Shown piece after piece: positions 43,132 to 53,662 of a stretch of DNA of 64,000 nt. The stretch is from contig NZ_JASITD010000008.1 in the NCBI RefSeq assembly GCF_030063445.1, positions 62,001 through 126,000 of the forward strand, given 5' to 3'. The first letter of the stretch is position 1. Each line of letters starts with the position of its first letter. The notes under the pieces were generated by a model. It was not told where the DNA came from. It did no database searches and worked only from the letters and a program-made list of their open reading frames with translations. Origin of the DNA: Hymenobacter sp. H14-R3 (lineage in GTDB: Bacteria > Bacteroidota > Bacteroidia > Cytophagales > Hymenobacteraceae). A program made the translations under genes and the position numbers.

Positions 43132-43654
43132 GGTGCCGCGCCGCCGGGCGCTGGCACTGCTGGCGCTCCCCGTGCTGCTGCTGGGCAGCTGCGGCATCTA
43201 CTCGTTCAACGGCACCAACATCGACCCCACGGTCAAGACAATTTCCATCCAAACCTTCCAGAACACCGCGCCCAACGCCCCCGCCTACCTGGCGCAGCGC
43301 TTTACGGAGGATATCAAGGACTATTTCCAGCGCAATACCACCCTCAAGCTGGTGCCGCGCGATGGCGACCTGCAATTTGACGGCACCATTGTGGCCTACG
43401 ATTTTGCACCGGCCGCCATTCAGCAGGCCGGCGGCGTGCCATCGGCCGGGGCCAACCGCCTCACCATTCAGGTGCAACTGCGCTTCACCAACACCAAGGA
43501 TAACAAGCAGGATTTTGAGCAAACCTTCCAGAGCCAGAAGGATTTTGCCTCGACCCAGGACATTGCGGCCGTGAACAACGACCTCGCTTCGGTGCGCGAA
43601 ATCACGCGCAACATCATCAGCGACATGTTCAACAAATCGGTTGCTAACTGGTAA
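43112..43654 (+). CDS. lptE: LptE family outer-membrane lipoprotein
   Basis: This 180-residue protein has a lipoprotein signal ending in the lipobox LLGSC, so it is anchored by a lipid at the mature Cys. The body has the Bacteroidota LptE pattern (GIYSFNGTNIDPTVKTISI at the start, and FTEDIKDYFQRNTTLKLV). It is expected to pair with LptD to insert LPS into the outer membrane. The ATG at 43112 lies inside the end of the sigma-54 activator gene. No LptD gene is in the window, and the two overlapping genes are probably co-translated. Confidence 0.9.
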   Translation: MTSNRLKVPRRRALALLALPVLLLGSCGIYSFNGTNIDPTVKTISIQTFQNTAPNAPAYLAQRFTEDIKDYFQRNTTLKLVPRDGDLQFDGTIVAYDFAPAAIQQAGGVPSAGANRLTIQVQLRFTNTKDNKQDFEQTFQSQKDFASTQDIAAVNNDLASVREITRNIISDMFNKSVANW

Positions 43655-43826
43655 CGCAGCTAGCCGGCAAGCCGCACACTAAATTATGGAGAAGGGAAAC
43701 GCCTGATTTACACCTTACTCAGCGTGCGCCGGCTTTTTGCTGGTTAGCTTGCCTTTCGGCGCTTTCGCTATCCTGTGTAACTTGCCCGGCTCCTACTTCT
43801 TCCCGCTTACCTCCTACCGCCCCACC

Positions 43827-45290
43827 GTGACGCGTGCCACCCTCCTGCAACTCTTAGCCCACCCCACGGCCCTCAATGGGGCCGACGTGCGCGCGCTGGA
43901 GCAGCTGGCCGAGGCCTTCCCCTACTGCCAAACCGCCCACTTGCTGCTGGCCAAAGCGGCCCACGACCAGGGCTCCATGCTGGCCGGCCAGCGCCTGCGC
44001 CGCGCCGCCACCTACGCCGCCGACCGGTCGCAGCTGCGCCAGCTCATCGAGCTGCCTGTGCTGGCTGCCGCGCCCGTTGCACTGGTAGCCGCCGAGACCA
44101 ACGTGGCGGTTCCGGCTCCCTTCCCCACGCCGGCTTTCGTAGCCGATGAAGTAGGGCCCGCTGCATTAGCTGAGACATATAAAGCTGAGCGGCAAACAGT
44201 AGCTCCTCTAGAAGACAAACCCGGCCAGGTTATGGGCCAGGTAGAGCCCACCGCCGTTCTTCCCGAGGCCGAGGCTTCAGCTGCAACGGAGCTGCCCGGG
44301 CCCGTTGCTGCCCTTGAGGTTGAATCACCAGCCGCACCCAAGCTAACCGAACCCGTTGCTGCTCTTGAGGCTGAGCTACTTACCGCAGCCGAGCTATCCG
44401 AGTCAGTAACCGGTCATCAGGTTGAGCTACCAGCCGCCACTGCGCTGCCCGAGCCCGATTCTTTGCCCGAGCCCCAGCCCGAAGTAGCCACTGCAACCGA
44501 GTTGCCCGCGTCAACTTCTCTCCCAGAGGCCGAGTTGCCTACCGCAGCCGAGCAGCCCGAGCTGCCTCCACTGCTCGCGGCCGAAGTGCCCGCCGAGAAA
44601 GTTGCGGCGGCCAAAGAAGCGCCAGAGCCAGAAGAAGAGCTGCCCGTGCAGGCCCCGCCGATCCGGCCGCCGGCCGGGGCGGCGGCGGCCCGCTTCGAGT
44701 TTGGCCTGGCCGAGCAGGAACCCGCCGAAATCACGGCCTACCGCCTGCCGGAACTGGCGGAAATTATTGCGCCTACTGATAAGACGGCCGCGCCCGTTAC
44801 CCCCCAGTTGCCCGTTTTTCGGGGGCTAAAGGAGGTGAGCTACGCGCCCGAAGAAGGTAGCCGCCTGGGTTTTTGCCTGGTAGCCACCGCTGGTGCCGAG
44901 CTGCTGCCCGGCACCAGCCTGCCCCCGGCCGGCGAGTTTTTTGCGCCCGATGCACTATTGCTGGCCCACCTAGCCACGCACCAGCGAGCCAGTGAGCCCA
45001 AGCCCAACACTATCAGTCTGATTGACAGTTTTTTGCAACGCGCCCCGGCCACTACCCGCCGCCGCCAGCCACCCTCACTTACCGCCCCCGAGCCCGAGGC
45101 CCAGGCCGACCTTTCGGTACGCAGTACCCGCGCCGAATCCGACTTGGCCTCCGAGAGCCTGGCCAAAATATTGGTCCGCCAGGGCAAAACTGACCGCGCC
45201 ATCGCAGTTTATGAGCGTCTTATGGTGAAACACCCAGAAAAAATGGCGTACTTTGCAGCCCAAATTGAATCTTTGCGCCCGTCGGCGTAG
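43827..45290 (+). CDS. Hypothetical protein with TPR-like ends and a long Pro/Glu/Ala linker
   Basis: This 487-residue protein has a helical N-terminus (DVRALEQLAEAFPYCQTAHLLLA) and a single TPR-like pair at the end (LAKILVRQGKTDRAIAVYERL). Between them, a stretch of about 190 residues is made of degenerate units such as ELPGPVAALEVE or LPEAELPTAAE, probably an unstructured linker. The start is taken as the GTG at 43827, where the conserved helix begins, because the open frame upstream has no family character. It lies in the conserved lptE-secG order. A role in envelope biogenesis is only suggested by place. Confidence 0.75.
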   Translation: MTRATLLQLLAHPTALNGADVRALEQLAEAFPYCQTAHLLLAKAAHDQGSMLAGQRLRRAATYAADRSQLRQLIELPVLAAAPVALVAAETNVAVPAPFPTPAFVADEVGPAALAETYKAERQTVAPLEDKPGQVMGQVEPTAVLPEAEASAATELPGPVAALEVESPAAPKLTEPVAALEAELLTAAELSESVTGHQVELPAATALPEPDSLPEPQPEVATATELPASTSLPEAELPTAAEQPELPPLLAAEVPAEKVAAAKEAPEPEEELPVQAPPIRPPAGAAAARFEFGLAEQEPAEITAYRLPELAEIIAPTDKTAAPVTPQLPVFRGLKEVSYAPEEGSRLGFCLVATAGAELLPGTSLPPAGEFFAPDALLLAHLATHQRASEPKPNTISLIDSFLQRAPATTRRRQPPSLTAPEPEAQADLSVRSTRAESDLASESLAKILVRQGKTDRAIAVYERLMVKHPEKMAYFAAQIESLRPSA

Positions 45291-45305
45291 CTTTTACTTT
45301 TTTAC

Positions 45306-45659
45306 ATGTACATCGCCTTAGTTGCCATCATCCTGGTTGTTTGTTTCTTCCTGGCCATTGTTGTGCTCGCCCAAAACCCCAAGGGGGGCGGCCTCAGCAG
45401 CCAGTTTGGCGCGGGTGGCGCTGCCAACCTCATGGGCGTAAAGCGCACCGGCGACCTGCTCGAAAAGCTCACCTGGGGCCTTGCCGTGGGTGTCATTGTT
45501 TTGACCCTAGCTACCCACATGATTGGCGGCGGCAGCAACGGCCCCGTGCGCAGCGTCAACCAGCAAGCCGCGCAGAAAGCTGGTGCCAGCACGGCCCCGG
45601 CTGCCCCGGCTACGCAGCCTTCTGCTGTGCCAGCTCCGGCTCCCCAGCCTGCCAAGTAA
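45306..45659 (+). CDS. secG: Preprotein translocase subunit SecG
   Basis: This 117-residue protein has two membrane helices (about residues 3-21 and 56-72) with the SecG signature between them (VVLAQNPKGGGLSSQFG). It is the auxiliary subunit of SecYEG. The final 35 residues are Ala/Pro/Gln-rich and cytoplasmic or periplasmic by prediction. The ATG follows the TPR gene by 15 bp and a terminator follows. Confidence 0.92.
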   Translation: MYIALVAIILVVCFFLAIVVLAQNPKGGGLSSQFGAGGAANLMGVKRTGDLLEKLTWGLAVGVIVLTLATHMIGGGSNGPVRSVNQQAAQKAGASTAPAAPATQPSAVPAPAPQPAK

Positions 45660-45684
45660 TTTAGCGTCCGTTCAAGCTAGATCT

Positions 45685-45727
45685 AAAGCCAGTTGCCTCC
45701 TCTTTGAGCGGGGCCACTGGCTTTTTT
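45685..45727 (+). terminator. Terminator after secG
   Basis: AAAGCCAGT at 45685-45693 pairs with ACTGGCTTT at 45716-45724 and a T run follows. It separates secG from groES. Confidence 0.75.
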
Positions 45728-45902
45728 GCTTTGTAGCTAGCCTGCCCTTATTCGACAGCGACCAGTAACCTCGTCTGCCAATCCGGCTAGTGCGGGCGCA
45801 CATTCTGTCAGGTTTAGGGGGTTGGCACATTTCGTGTCCATCGCCGCGGCAGGAGTTCCTTACTTCGTATTACCCAAAACATCCATTTTCCCATTTCAAC
45901 CA

Positions 45903-47893
<1,991 letters not shown>

Positions 47894-47955
47894 ACCGCAG
47901 ATTCAAACGGATTTAACTGATTTCGCAGATACGCCGCTCACACGGCTGATTAGCG
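47894..47955 (+). repeat. Solo ACCGCAGATT repeat arm
   Basis: About 50 bases match the left arm of the element at 30847 (ACCGCAGATTCAAACGG, then TTTCGCAGATACGCCGCT) with a few differences. No inverted partner is seen nearby. It begins at the base after the groEL stop codon. Confidence 0.7.
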
Positions 47956-47991
47956 ACTTTTGTTTAGGTTTGGTTGGATTGAATAATTAAG

Positions 47992-48028
47992 AAAAGCCCC
48001 GCAGCGCGTTGCGCTACGGGGCTTTTTT
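47992..48028. terminator. Bidirectional terminator, groEL and peptide transporter
   Basis: AAAAGCCCCG and CGGGGCTTTT flank an inner stem (AGCGC/GCGCT). T and A tracts on both sides let it serve both convergent genes. Confidence 0.88.
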
Positions 48029-48046
48029 GTGGGGTGATGGCTGGCG

Positions 48047-49612
48047 TTAGACGACGGCTTCGGCTTCGCGGGCCTTCATGATATTTACCAGTTTTGGGCT
48101 GATAACGAGTAAGATAGCGGCGGCTACTGAGGCCGACACGACGAAGACCATGAAGAAGTCGTAAAGGTTGCTGATTTGGTAGCCGAACAACACCGGGGCC
48201 GGAGCTTTCGACTGGGGGTCGGGATAGAGGCTGCTCATGTAGCCCGCCAGGTAGTTGGCAGCGGCATTGGCCAAAAACCACACGCCCATTAGCAGCGAGG
48301 CGAACTTGACCGGGGCAAGCTTATTAACCAACGACAAGCCAATGGGCGACAGGCAGAGCTCGCCAATGGAGTGAAAGAAATAAAGTGCTACCAAGAAGAA
48401 CATGCTGACCTTAACACCCGGCTGCAAGTCCTTCACTCCGAAGCACATAACCAGATAGCCCAAGGCTAGTAGCACCAAGCCAATAGCCATTTTTACGGGG
48501 GAAGGGGGCTCGTTGCCACGCCGGCCAAGGGCCGTCCAAAGCAAGGCCATGACGGGGGCTCCGGCAATAACGAAAAAGGCATTCAGGTTTTGGAAGATGC
48601 TGGGTGGCAGGGTAATGCCAAACAGCGTGCGGTCCATATTCTCTTTGGCGAAGAAGGTGAGCGAGGCCGGAGCCTGCTCGAAGGCAGCCCAGAAAAACAC
48701 CACGAAGAACGATACTACGAAAATGACGATTACCCCTTGAATATCCGCTTTTGACAACGACTTGTCGCTGAAAATCATAATGGCGATGCCTATCACCGCA
48801 ACGAGCAGCAGCGGGGCAATGGTGGGGAACTTGGCCGAGTCGAGGTACAGGATACCCAGTACCAACACCAGCAACACCGGCAAAAGGGCAAAAATACCTT
48901 TAACCGTGGTAGAATGAGTGGGCGTGAGGCCTACCTGCTGGCCCTCCGGGGTATGCAGGTATTTGCCTTTACCCCAATTGAAAACAAGTGTGCCGAACGT
49001 CATGGCAATGCCGCAGGCCAGGAAAGCCCAGCGAAAATCCTGGGAGCGGCCGGTATCGCCCAAGAGGCTGGTAATGGTGTTACCGATGAGTGAGCCCAGG
49101 TTGATACCCATGTAGAAGATGGTGTAGGCCGCATCCTTGCGCTTGTCGCCCGGCGCATAGAGCGAGCCCACCATCGAGGAAATATTGGGTTTGAAAAACC
49201 CGTTGCCTACAATCATAGCCCCCAGGCCCAGGTACAGCAGCCAGTGGCTAAGGGGGTGGTCCTGAACACCGCCGTAGCTGCTGGCTGCTGCAAAGAGCGT
49301 GAGTTGCCCCAGAGCCATGAGCAAGCCACCGGTGAGGATAGAGCGCCGGTTGCCCCAGTACCGGTCCGAGATGTATGCCCCAATAAGGGGCGTTAAGTAG
49401 ATGAGGCTAGTGTAACCACCGTAAAACTTTGATGCGAAGGCCTTGTCCATCCGCATTGCGTCGATGAGAAACAGCACCAGCACGGCGCGCATGCCGTAGT
49501 AACTGAAGCGCTCCCACATTTCGGTGGCAAACAGGAGGTAGAGGCCGCGCGGGTGGCTGCCCGAGGCCGGCGTAGGCGGATGCGGGTGCAGGCTGGCGGT
49601 AGCAGGTTGCAT
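48047..49612 (-). CDS. POT/PTR-family proton-dependent oligopeptide transporter
   Basis: This 521-residue membrane protein has about 12-14 helices and the POT signatures: MWERFSYYGMRAVLVLFLI in helix 1 (ExxERF-like), GAYISDRYWGNRRSI in the loop after helix 2, FYMGINLGSLIGN in helix 5 and the late FHSIGELCLSPIGLS. It takes up di- and tripeptides with protons. A long mid-protein hydrophilic loop is absent, as in bacterial members. The ATG at 49612 starts a short polar N-terminus. It is divergent from pckA. Confidence 0.93.
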   Translation of the reverse strand: MQPATASLHPHPPTPASGSHPRGLYLLFATEMWERFSYYGMRAVLVLFLIDAMRMDKAFASKFYGGYTSLIYLTPLIGAYISDRYWGNRRSILTGGLLMALGQLTLFAAASSYGGVQDHPLSHWLLYLGLGAMIVGNGFFKPNISSMVGSLYAPGDKRKDAAYTIFYMGINLGSLIGNTITSLLGDTGRSQDFRWAFLACGIAMTFGTLVFNWGKGKYLHTPEGQQVGLTPTHSTTVKGIFALLPVLLVLVLGILYLDSAKFPTIAPLLLVAVIGIAIMIFSDKSLSKADIQGVIVIFVVSFFVVFFWAAFEQAPASLTFFAKENMDRTLFGITLPPSIFQNLNAFFVIAGAPVMALLWTALGRRGNEPPSPVKMAIGLVLLALGYLVMCFGVKDLQPGVKVSMFFLVALYFFHSIGELCLSPIGLSLVNKLAPVKFASLLMGVWFLANAAANYLAGYMSSLYPDPQSKAPAPVLFGYQISNLYDFFMVFVVSASVAAAILLVISPKLVNIMKAREAEAVV

Positions 49613-49963
49613 GCAGTAAACGAAGGAGTAAAGGGAAAAGAAAAGGAAATGCCCCCCGCCGCGACGGGCTGGGGGTGGGTAAAGCTAAGAAAACTTTGGG
49701 GTAATGCCGGGCTAACGCGCTTTCCAGCTAACTAAATGGAAGCACTTATCCACCAGCGAATAGTATATTCCAGCGAATTTTCGCTAGAATTAAATTTCCA
49801 TCCGTACCTTGCGCAGGCAATGGTCAAGCAAGGTCACAAAGCCCATTGTACTGCGCGGGGCCCGCAGCTTGTTGGCACCGCCAAAACCGGCTAGCTACAC
49901 CCGCAGTCCGCCCGATTTTCAGCTACTTTTCTACTCGCTTTTCATTCCTTTTTGCTTCTTTAT
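49613..49963. other. Intergenic region of 351 bp between divergent genes
   Basis: No coding frame or repeat element was found. A short direct repeat, CCAGCGAAT at 49753 and 49770, has its second copy inside a palindrome (AGCGAATTTTCGCT). The spacing of 17 bp is compatible with a regulator site, but there is no further support. Promoters of the peptide transporter and pckA genes must be here. Confidence 0.5.
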
Positions 49964-51580
49964 ATGGCTGACCTACAAGCTCTCGCCGTTCGTTTAGCAC
50001 CCTTGGGCTTTGCGCAGGCCCCAGCTCGGGCCCACCTCAATCTCACGCCCGCCGCGCTGGTTGAGCACGCTTTGCGCCGCCAGGAAGGCACCCTCACCGA
50101 CACGGGCGCGCTTATGGCCGACACCGGCCAGTTCACGGGCCGCTCGCCCAAGGACCGCTTCCTGGTGAAAGATGCTGGCACGGCCGAGAGTGTGTGGTGG
50201 GGTGATATCAACATTCCCTTCGAGCCGGCCAAGTTTGAGCAGCTGCACCAGAAGATGGTGGCCTACCTGGCTGATAAAGAAGTATTTGTGCGCGAAGGCT
50301 ACGCCGGGGCCAACCCCGAGTACCAGCTTAAGCTGCGCATGGTGAATGAGCTGGCGTGGCACAACTTGTTCTGCTACAACATGTTCCTGCGCCCGGCGGC
50401 CGGGGCCGACACGTCCTGGGCACCCGATTTCAGCATCATTTGCGCACCCGGCTTTGAGGCCGACCCAGCCGTAGACGGCACCCGCCAGAAGAACTTCGCC
50501 ATCATCGACTTCACCCGCAAGCTGATTCTGATTGGCGGCACGGGCTACGCGGGCGAGATGAAGAAGGGCATCTTTGGCGTGCTCAACTACCTGCTGCCCC
50601 ACCAGCACCACACGCTGCCCATGCACTGCTCGGCCAACGTGGGCGCGGACGGCGACACTGCCATTTTCTTCGGCCTTTCGGGCACGGGCAAAACCACGCT
50701 CTCGACCGACCCCAACCGCGGCCTCGTGGGCGACGACGAACACGGCTGGACGCCCGAGGGCAACATCTTCAACTTTGAGGGCGGCTGCTACGCCAAGGTT
50801 ATCGACCTGAGTCAGCAGAAGGAGCCCGAAATCTGGGATGCCATTCGCTTTGGGTCTATCGTGGAGAATACGCGCTTCGTGCCCGGCACCCACACCGTGG
50901 ACTACGCCAACAAGAGCGTAACCGAAAACACGCGCACCGCCTACCCTATCAACTACATCCCCAATGCGATAGAGCCCTCAGTGGCCGGCACGCCGAAGAA
51001 TATTTTCTTCCTCACCGCCGATGCCTTTGGGGTACTGCCACCCATCAGCCGGCTCGATAAGAGCCGCGCCATGTACCACTTCATGTCGGGCTACACGGCG
51101 AAGGTAGCGGGTACCGAAATGGGCATTACGGAGCCGCAAACCACGTTTTCGGCGTGCTTCGGGCAGGTTTTCCTGCCGTTGCACCCCACCCGCTACGCCG
51201 AGATGCTGGGCCAGAAGATGGACGAAAACCCCGACATCAACGTGTGGCTCATCAACACGGGCTGGACGGGTGGCGCCTATGGCACTGGCTCGCGCATGAA
51301 GCTCGCCTACACCCGCACCATGATTACGGCTGCCCTCTCAGGCGTGCTCAACGAGGTGAATTTCAAGCAGCACCCCGTTTTTGGCGTGGCCGTACCGGGG
51401 GCCGTACCGGGCGTGCCCAGCGAAATCCTGGACCCGCGCAACACCTGGGCCGACAAAGCCGCCTACGACCAAACGGCCACCGAGCTAGCCGAAAAGTTCG
51501 TACGCAACTTTGAGAAGTACGCCAACTCGGCCAGCGCCGAAATAATGGCCGGAGCCCCCACGGTGGCGGTAGAAGCCTAA
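49964..51580 (+). CDS. pckA: Phosphoenolpyruvate carboxykinase (ATP)
   Basis: This 538-residue enzyme converts oxaloacetate to phosphoenolpyruvate with ATP, the entry to gluconeogenesis. RSPKDRFLVKD and the P-loop GLSGTGKTTL (about residues 237-246), then GDDEHGW and the ENTRFVPGTHTVDY segment, mark the ATP-type family. The ATG at 49964 fits the family; an upstream TTG would add four residues. It stands as a single-gene transcript with a strong terminator. It complements acs and the carboxyltransferase in growth on acids. Confidence 0.96.
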   Translation: MADLQALAVRLAPLGFAQAPARAHLNLTPAALVEHALRRQEGTLTDTGALMADTGQFTGRSPKDRFLVKDAGTAESVWWGDINIPFEPAKFEQLHQKMVAYLADKEVFVREGYAGANPEYQLKLRMVNELAWHNLFCYNMFLRPAAGADTSWAPDFSIICAPGFEADPAVDGTRQKNFAIIDFTRKLILIGGTGYAGEMKKGIFGVLNYLLPHQHHTLPMHCSANVGADGDTAIFFGLSGTGKTTLSTDPNRGLVGDDEHGWTPEGNIFNFEGGCYAKVIDLSQQKEPEIWDAIRFGSIVENTRFVPGTHTVDYANKSVTENTRTAYPINYIPNAIEPSVAGTPKNIFFLTADAFGVLPPISRLDKSRAMYHFMSGYTAKVAGTEMGITEPQTTFSACFGQVFLPLHPTRYAEMLGQKMDENPDINVWLINTGWTGGAYGTGSRMKLAYTRTMITAALSGVLNEVNFKQHPVFGVAVPGAVPGVPSEILDPRNTWADKAAYDQTATELAEKFVRNFEKYANSASAEIMAGAPTVAVEA

Positions 51581-51610
51581 GCCTACCGCGACGCCGGTAG
51601 CACCCAGACT

Positions 51611-51657
51611 GAAAAAGCCTCTTTCATTGCCTTGATGGCAATGAAAGAGGCTTTTTC
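51611..51657. terminator. Terminator with perfect 21-bp stem, pckA and lipoprotein
   Basis: GAAAAAGCCTCTTTCATTGCC is followed by a five-base loop and its exact complement, ending in T-rich sequence. It lies between the convergent pckA and lipoprotein genes and can work in both directions. Confidence 0.88.
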
Positions 51658-51695
51658 ACAACGTGTTGATAATCAATGTATTGTGCTTTACTACG

Positions 51696-52202
51696 TTAGT
51701 TCACTGCCACAATGCGCAGGCCAATGAGGTGGCCCGGCTTATTAGCCCGAAAAACTGGCATCACGAGGTAATTGCGGGCATTGGTCCGGAGGGTACCCTG
51801 GGCCATGAGGCTGTCCTCGCGGTGGCCGAGCAGCAGCAAGTCGCTTACCCGCCGGGTGCGCGCATCGTAGCTAGCCAATACGGTGAGGCCACCCGTGCGA
51901 AAGGACGTCAGGGAATCCTGCCGGTCCGAACCAGGCGTACCCGCCAGCACTTGCAGGGGGTTGGCGAAACCAGGTGGGAGGGACCGGGCGGGACCCAGGC
52001 GCCTGGACAGCCCATCAATAGATACCCCCAGCAGGGCAGGCACGTTGGCAACTGGCGCAATGTTCACCAAGTGCGGCGCGGGCGTAGCAATGGCCTGCCC
52101 CGACTCGTGGGTGCCCGAACAGCCAATCAGCCAGCTGCTACCCGCCAGGAGCAGCCCGGCCAGGTAGTTAACCAGCGTAGGAGACGAGGGCCTGTTTTGC
52201 AT
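51696..52202 (-). CDS. Hypothetical lipoprotein
   Basis: This 168-residue protein has a hydrophobic signal with the lipobox LIGC (Cys near residue 28), so it is anchored in a membrane on the outer side. I do not recognise the mature part, which has an N-terminal Pro/Ala segment, then a mixed alpha/beta body including FRTGGLTVLASYDARTRRVSDLLLLGH. Its ATG overlaps the Nudix stop codon by one base (TAATG), suggesting coupled translation. Confidence 0.78.
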   Translation of the reverse strand: MQNRPSSPTLVNYLAGLLLAGSSWLIGCSGTHESGQAIATPAPHLVNIAPVANVPALLGVSIDGLSRRLGPARSLPPGFANPLQVLAGTPGSDRQDSLTSFRTGGLTVLASYDARTRRVSDLLLLGHREDSLMAQGTLRTNARNYLVMPVFRANKPGHLIGLRIVAVN

Positions 52203-52897
52203 TAATCGGTGGTAGCCTTAGCCGGCTTGCCAGCCATTTCACTCAGGTAATGGCGCACCACTAAGGTAATGGATGCGTAGGATTCTTCCAAACGAGCCAA
52301 GGCATCCTGGGGCGACATCCAGCGCACTTCTTCGATGTATTCTTCGGTTTGCGGGCGCATAACGGAGTCGTCGAGGCACTGCATTACGTACCAGCTGGTT
52401 TTCTTCAGCATCTTGTTGCCTTTGTAGGCGTAGGAGTGCCACGTGCTGGGCAGCTCCTCGCCCAGCACCACCTTGATATTGCACTCTTCCTCGACCTCCC
52501 GAATGGCTCCGAGGGCCACATCTTCGTCGCTCTTGAGCTTGCCCTTGGGCAGGTCCCACTTGCCAAGGCGGTAAATCATGAGCACTTGGCCATCCTTTAC
52601 TACCAGGCCGCCGGCCGCTTTCGCAATCTTAAACTGGTCTTTTAGGTGCAGAATAAGATTTTTCTTTTTGCGGGCCATCATGGTGAGTGTTTTCAGCTTC
52701 TTCAGCTTTTTCACCTCCATCAGGCGGAGCAGGCGGTCGAGAAAAGCAGCCGTAGCGTCGCGTACCAGCACATCGCCCACGAGGTCTTTGCTCGTAAACT
52801 CGTCATCGGCCCCGAGCACGAGGTCGTATTTGTGCTTGTACACCTTGTCACTGACCTTTTTAATAATCAGCGGCACATCGTTGATGAAGACGTTCAT
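52202..52897 (-). CDS. Nudix hydrolase
   Basis: This 231-residue protein has an N-terminal extension of about 115 residues (MNVFINDVPLIIKK onward, Lys-rich) and a Nudix domain at the C-terminus. The Nudix box reads GKLKSDEDVALG, then AIREVEEECNI: the catalytic Glu residues are present but the Gly before the last hydrophobic is Asn. The substrate is a nucleoside diphosphate derivative of unknown kind. The ATG at 52897 matches the start of similar Bacteroidota proteins; an upstream start would add a poorly conserved hydrophobic segment. It is followed by the lipoprotein gene. Confidence 0.85.
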   Translation of the reverse strand: MNVFINDVPLIIKKVSDKVYKHKYDLVLGADDEFTSKDLVGDVLVRDATAAFLDRLLRLMEVKKLKKLKTLTMMARKKKNLILHLKDQFKIAKAAGGLVVKDGQVLMIYRLGKWDLPKGKLKSDEDVALGAIREVEEECNIKVVLGEELPSTWHSYAYKGNKMLKKTSWYVMQCLDDSVMRPQTEEYIEEVRWMSPQDALARLEESYASITLVVRHYLSEMAGKPAKATTD

Positions 52898-53038
52898 CGG
52901 AAGTAAGTCAAAAAAGAAGCGGCGCAACTGGGCAACTGCCCAAACCAATAGGATGCCCCATACGGTGGAGCGCGCCACAAGATACGGGCTAGCCAGTTTT
53001 TTGGCGCGCGCCGCGCTTAAGCTGCATCTTTGCTACCT

Positions 53039-53563
53039 ATGACGCGCATTGCTCTCCTCTCCGATACCCACAGTTATTTTGATGCCCGCATCGCGCACCA
53101 CCTGCGCGGCGCCGACGAGATTTGGCACGCGGGCGACTTTGGCTCCTCGGAGCTGGTACTGCGGCTGGCGGCCCTGGCCCCGGTTTTTCGGGGCGTGTAT
53201 GGCAACATCGACGGCACCGATATTCGCTGCACCGAGCCGCTGGTGCAAACCTTCAGCGTGGAGGGCTTGCCGGTGCTCATGACGCACATTGGGGGTTACC
53301 CAGGGCACTACGCGCCGGCCGCCCGGCAGCTGCTGGCCCAGGCGCGGCCGGGCCTGTTTGTGTGCGGCCACTCGCACATTTTGCGCGTCATGCCCGACTC
53401 TAAGCTCGGGCTGCTGGCCCTGAACCCTGGCGCAGCTGGGCGGCACGGCTTTCACAAGGTGCGCACGCTGCTGCGCTTTGGCATTGACAAGGGCAAGGTG
53501 GTGGAGATGCAGGCCGTGGAGCTGGGCCCGCGCACGGCCCTGCTGGATGTGCCCGCCGGGTGA
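53039..53563 (+). CDS. YfcE-like metallophosphoesterase
   Basis: This 174-residue calcineurin-like phosphoesterase of the YfcE/MJ0936 type has all metal motifs: LLSDTHSYFD, HAGDFGS, YGNIDG, MTHIGGYP and CGHSHI. Members split phosphodiesters, with an uncertain natural substrate. A CATCTTTG box (one base off the -7 consensus) ends ten bases before the ATG, so the leader is very short. The stop is followed by a strong terminator. Confidence 0.9.
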   Translation: MTRIALLSDTHSYFDARIAHHLRGADEIWHAGDFGSSELVLRLAALAPVFRGVYGNIDGTDIRCTEPLVQTFSVEGLPVLMTHIGGYPGHYAPAARQLLAQARPGLFVCGHSHILRVMPDSKLGLLALNPGAAGRHGFHKVRTLLRFGIDKGKVVEMQAVELGPRTALLDVPAG

Positions 53564-53590
53564 GCCGCGCTTTGGCGCGCTGGCTACTGC

Positions 53591-53639
53591 TAAAACCAGA
53601 AAGCCCTCAGCTGGACTAGCTGAGGGCTTTCTGGTTTTA
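53591..53639. terminator. Terminator with perfect 22-bp stem
   Basis: TAAAACCAGAAAGCCCTCAGCT, a five-base loop and the exact complement lie between the convergent phosphoesterase and hypothetical genes. T and A tracts on the two sides fit bidirectional use. Confidence 0.85.
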
Positions 53640-53662
53640 GAAAATCTACTTAACCGGCTGGT

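Noticed and set aside
45815..45845. Sigma-54 promoter (GTTGGCAC) before groES
   Set aside because: The -12 TTGC half is missing at the right distance.
45728..45902. CIRCE (HrcA) operator before groES
   Set aside because: No TTAGCACTC or GAGTGCTAA half-site was found.
51611..51657. Small RNA gene in the long hairpin
   Set aside because: It is a simple perfect terminator stem between convergent genes.
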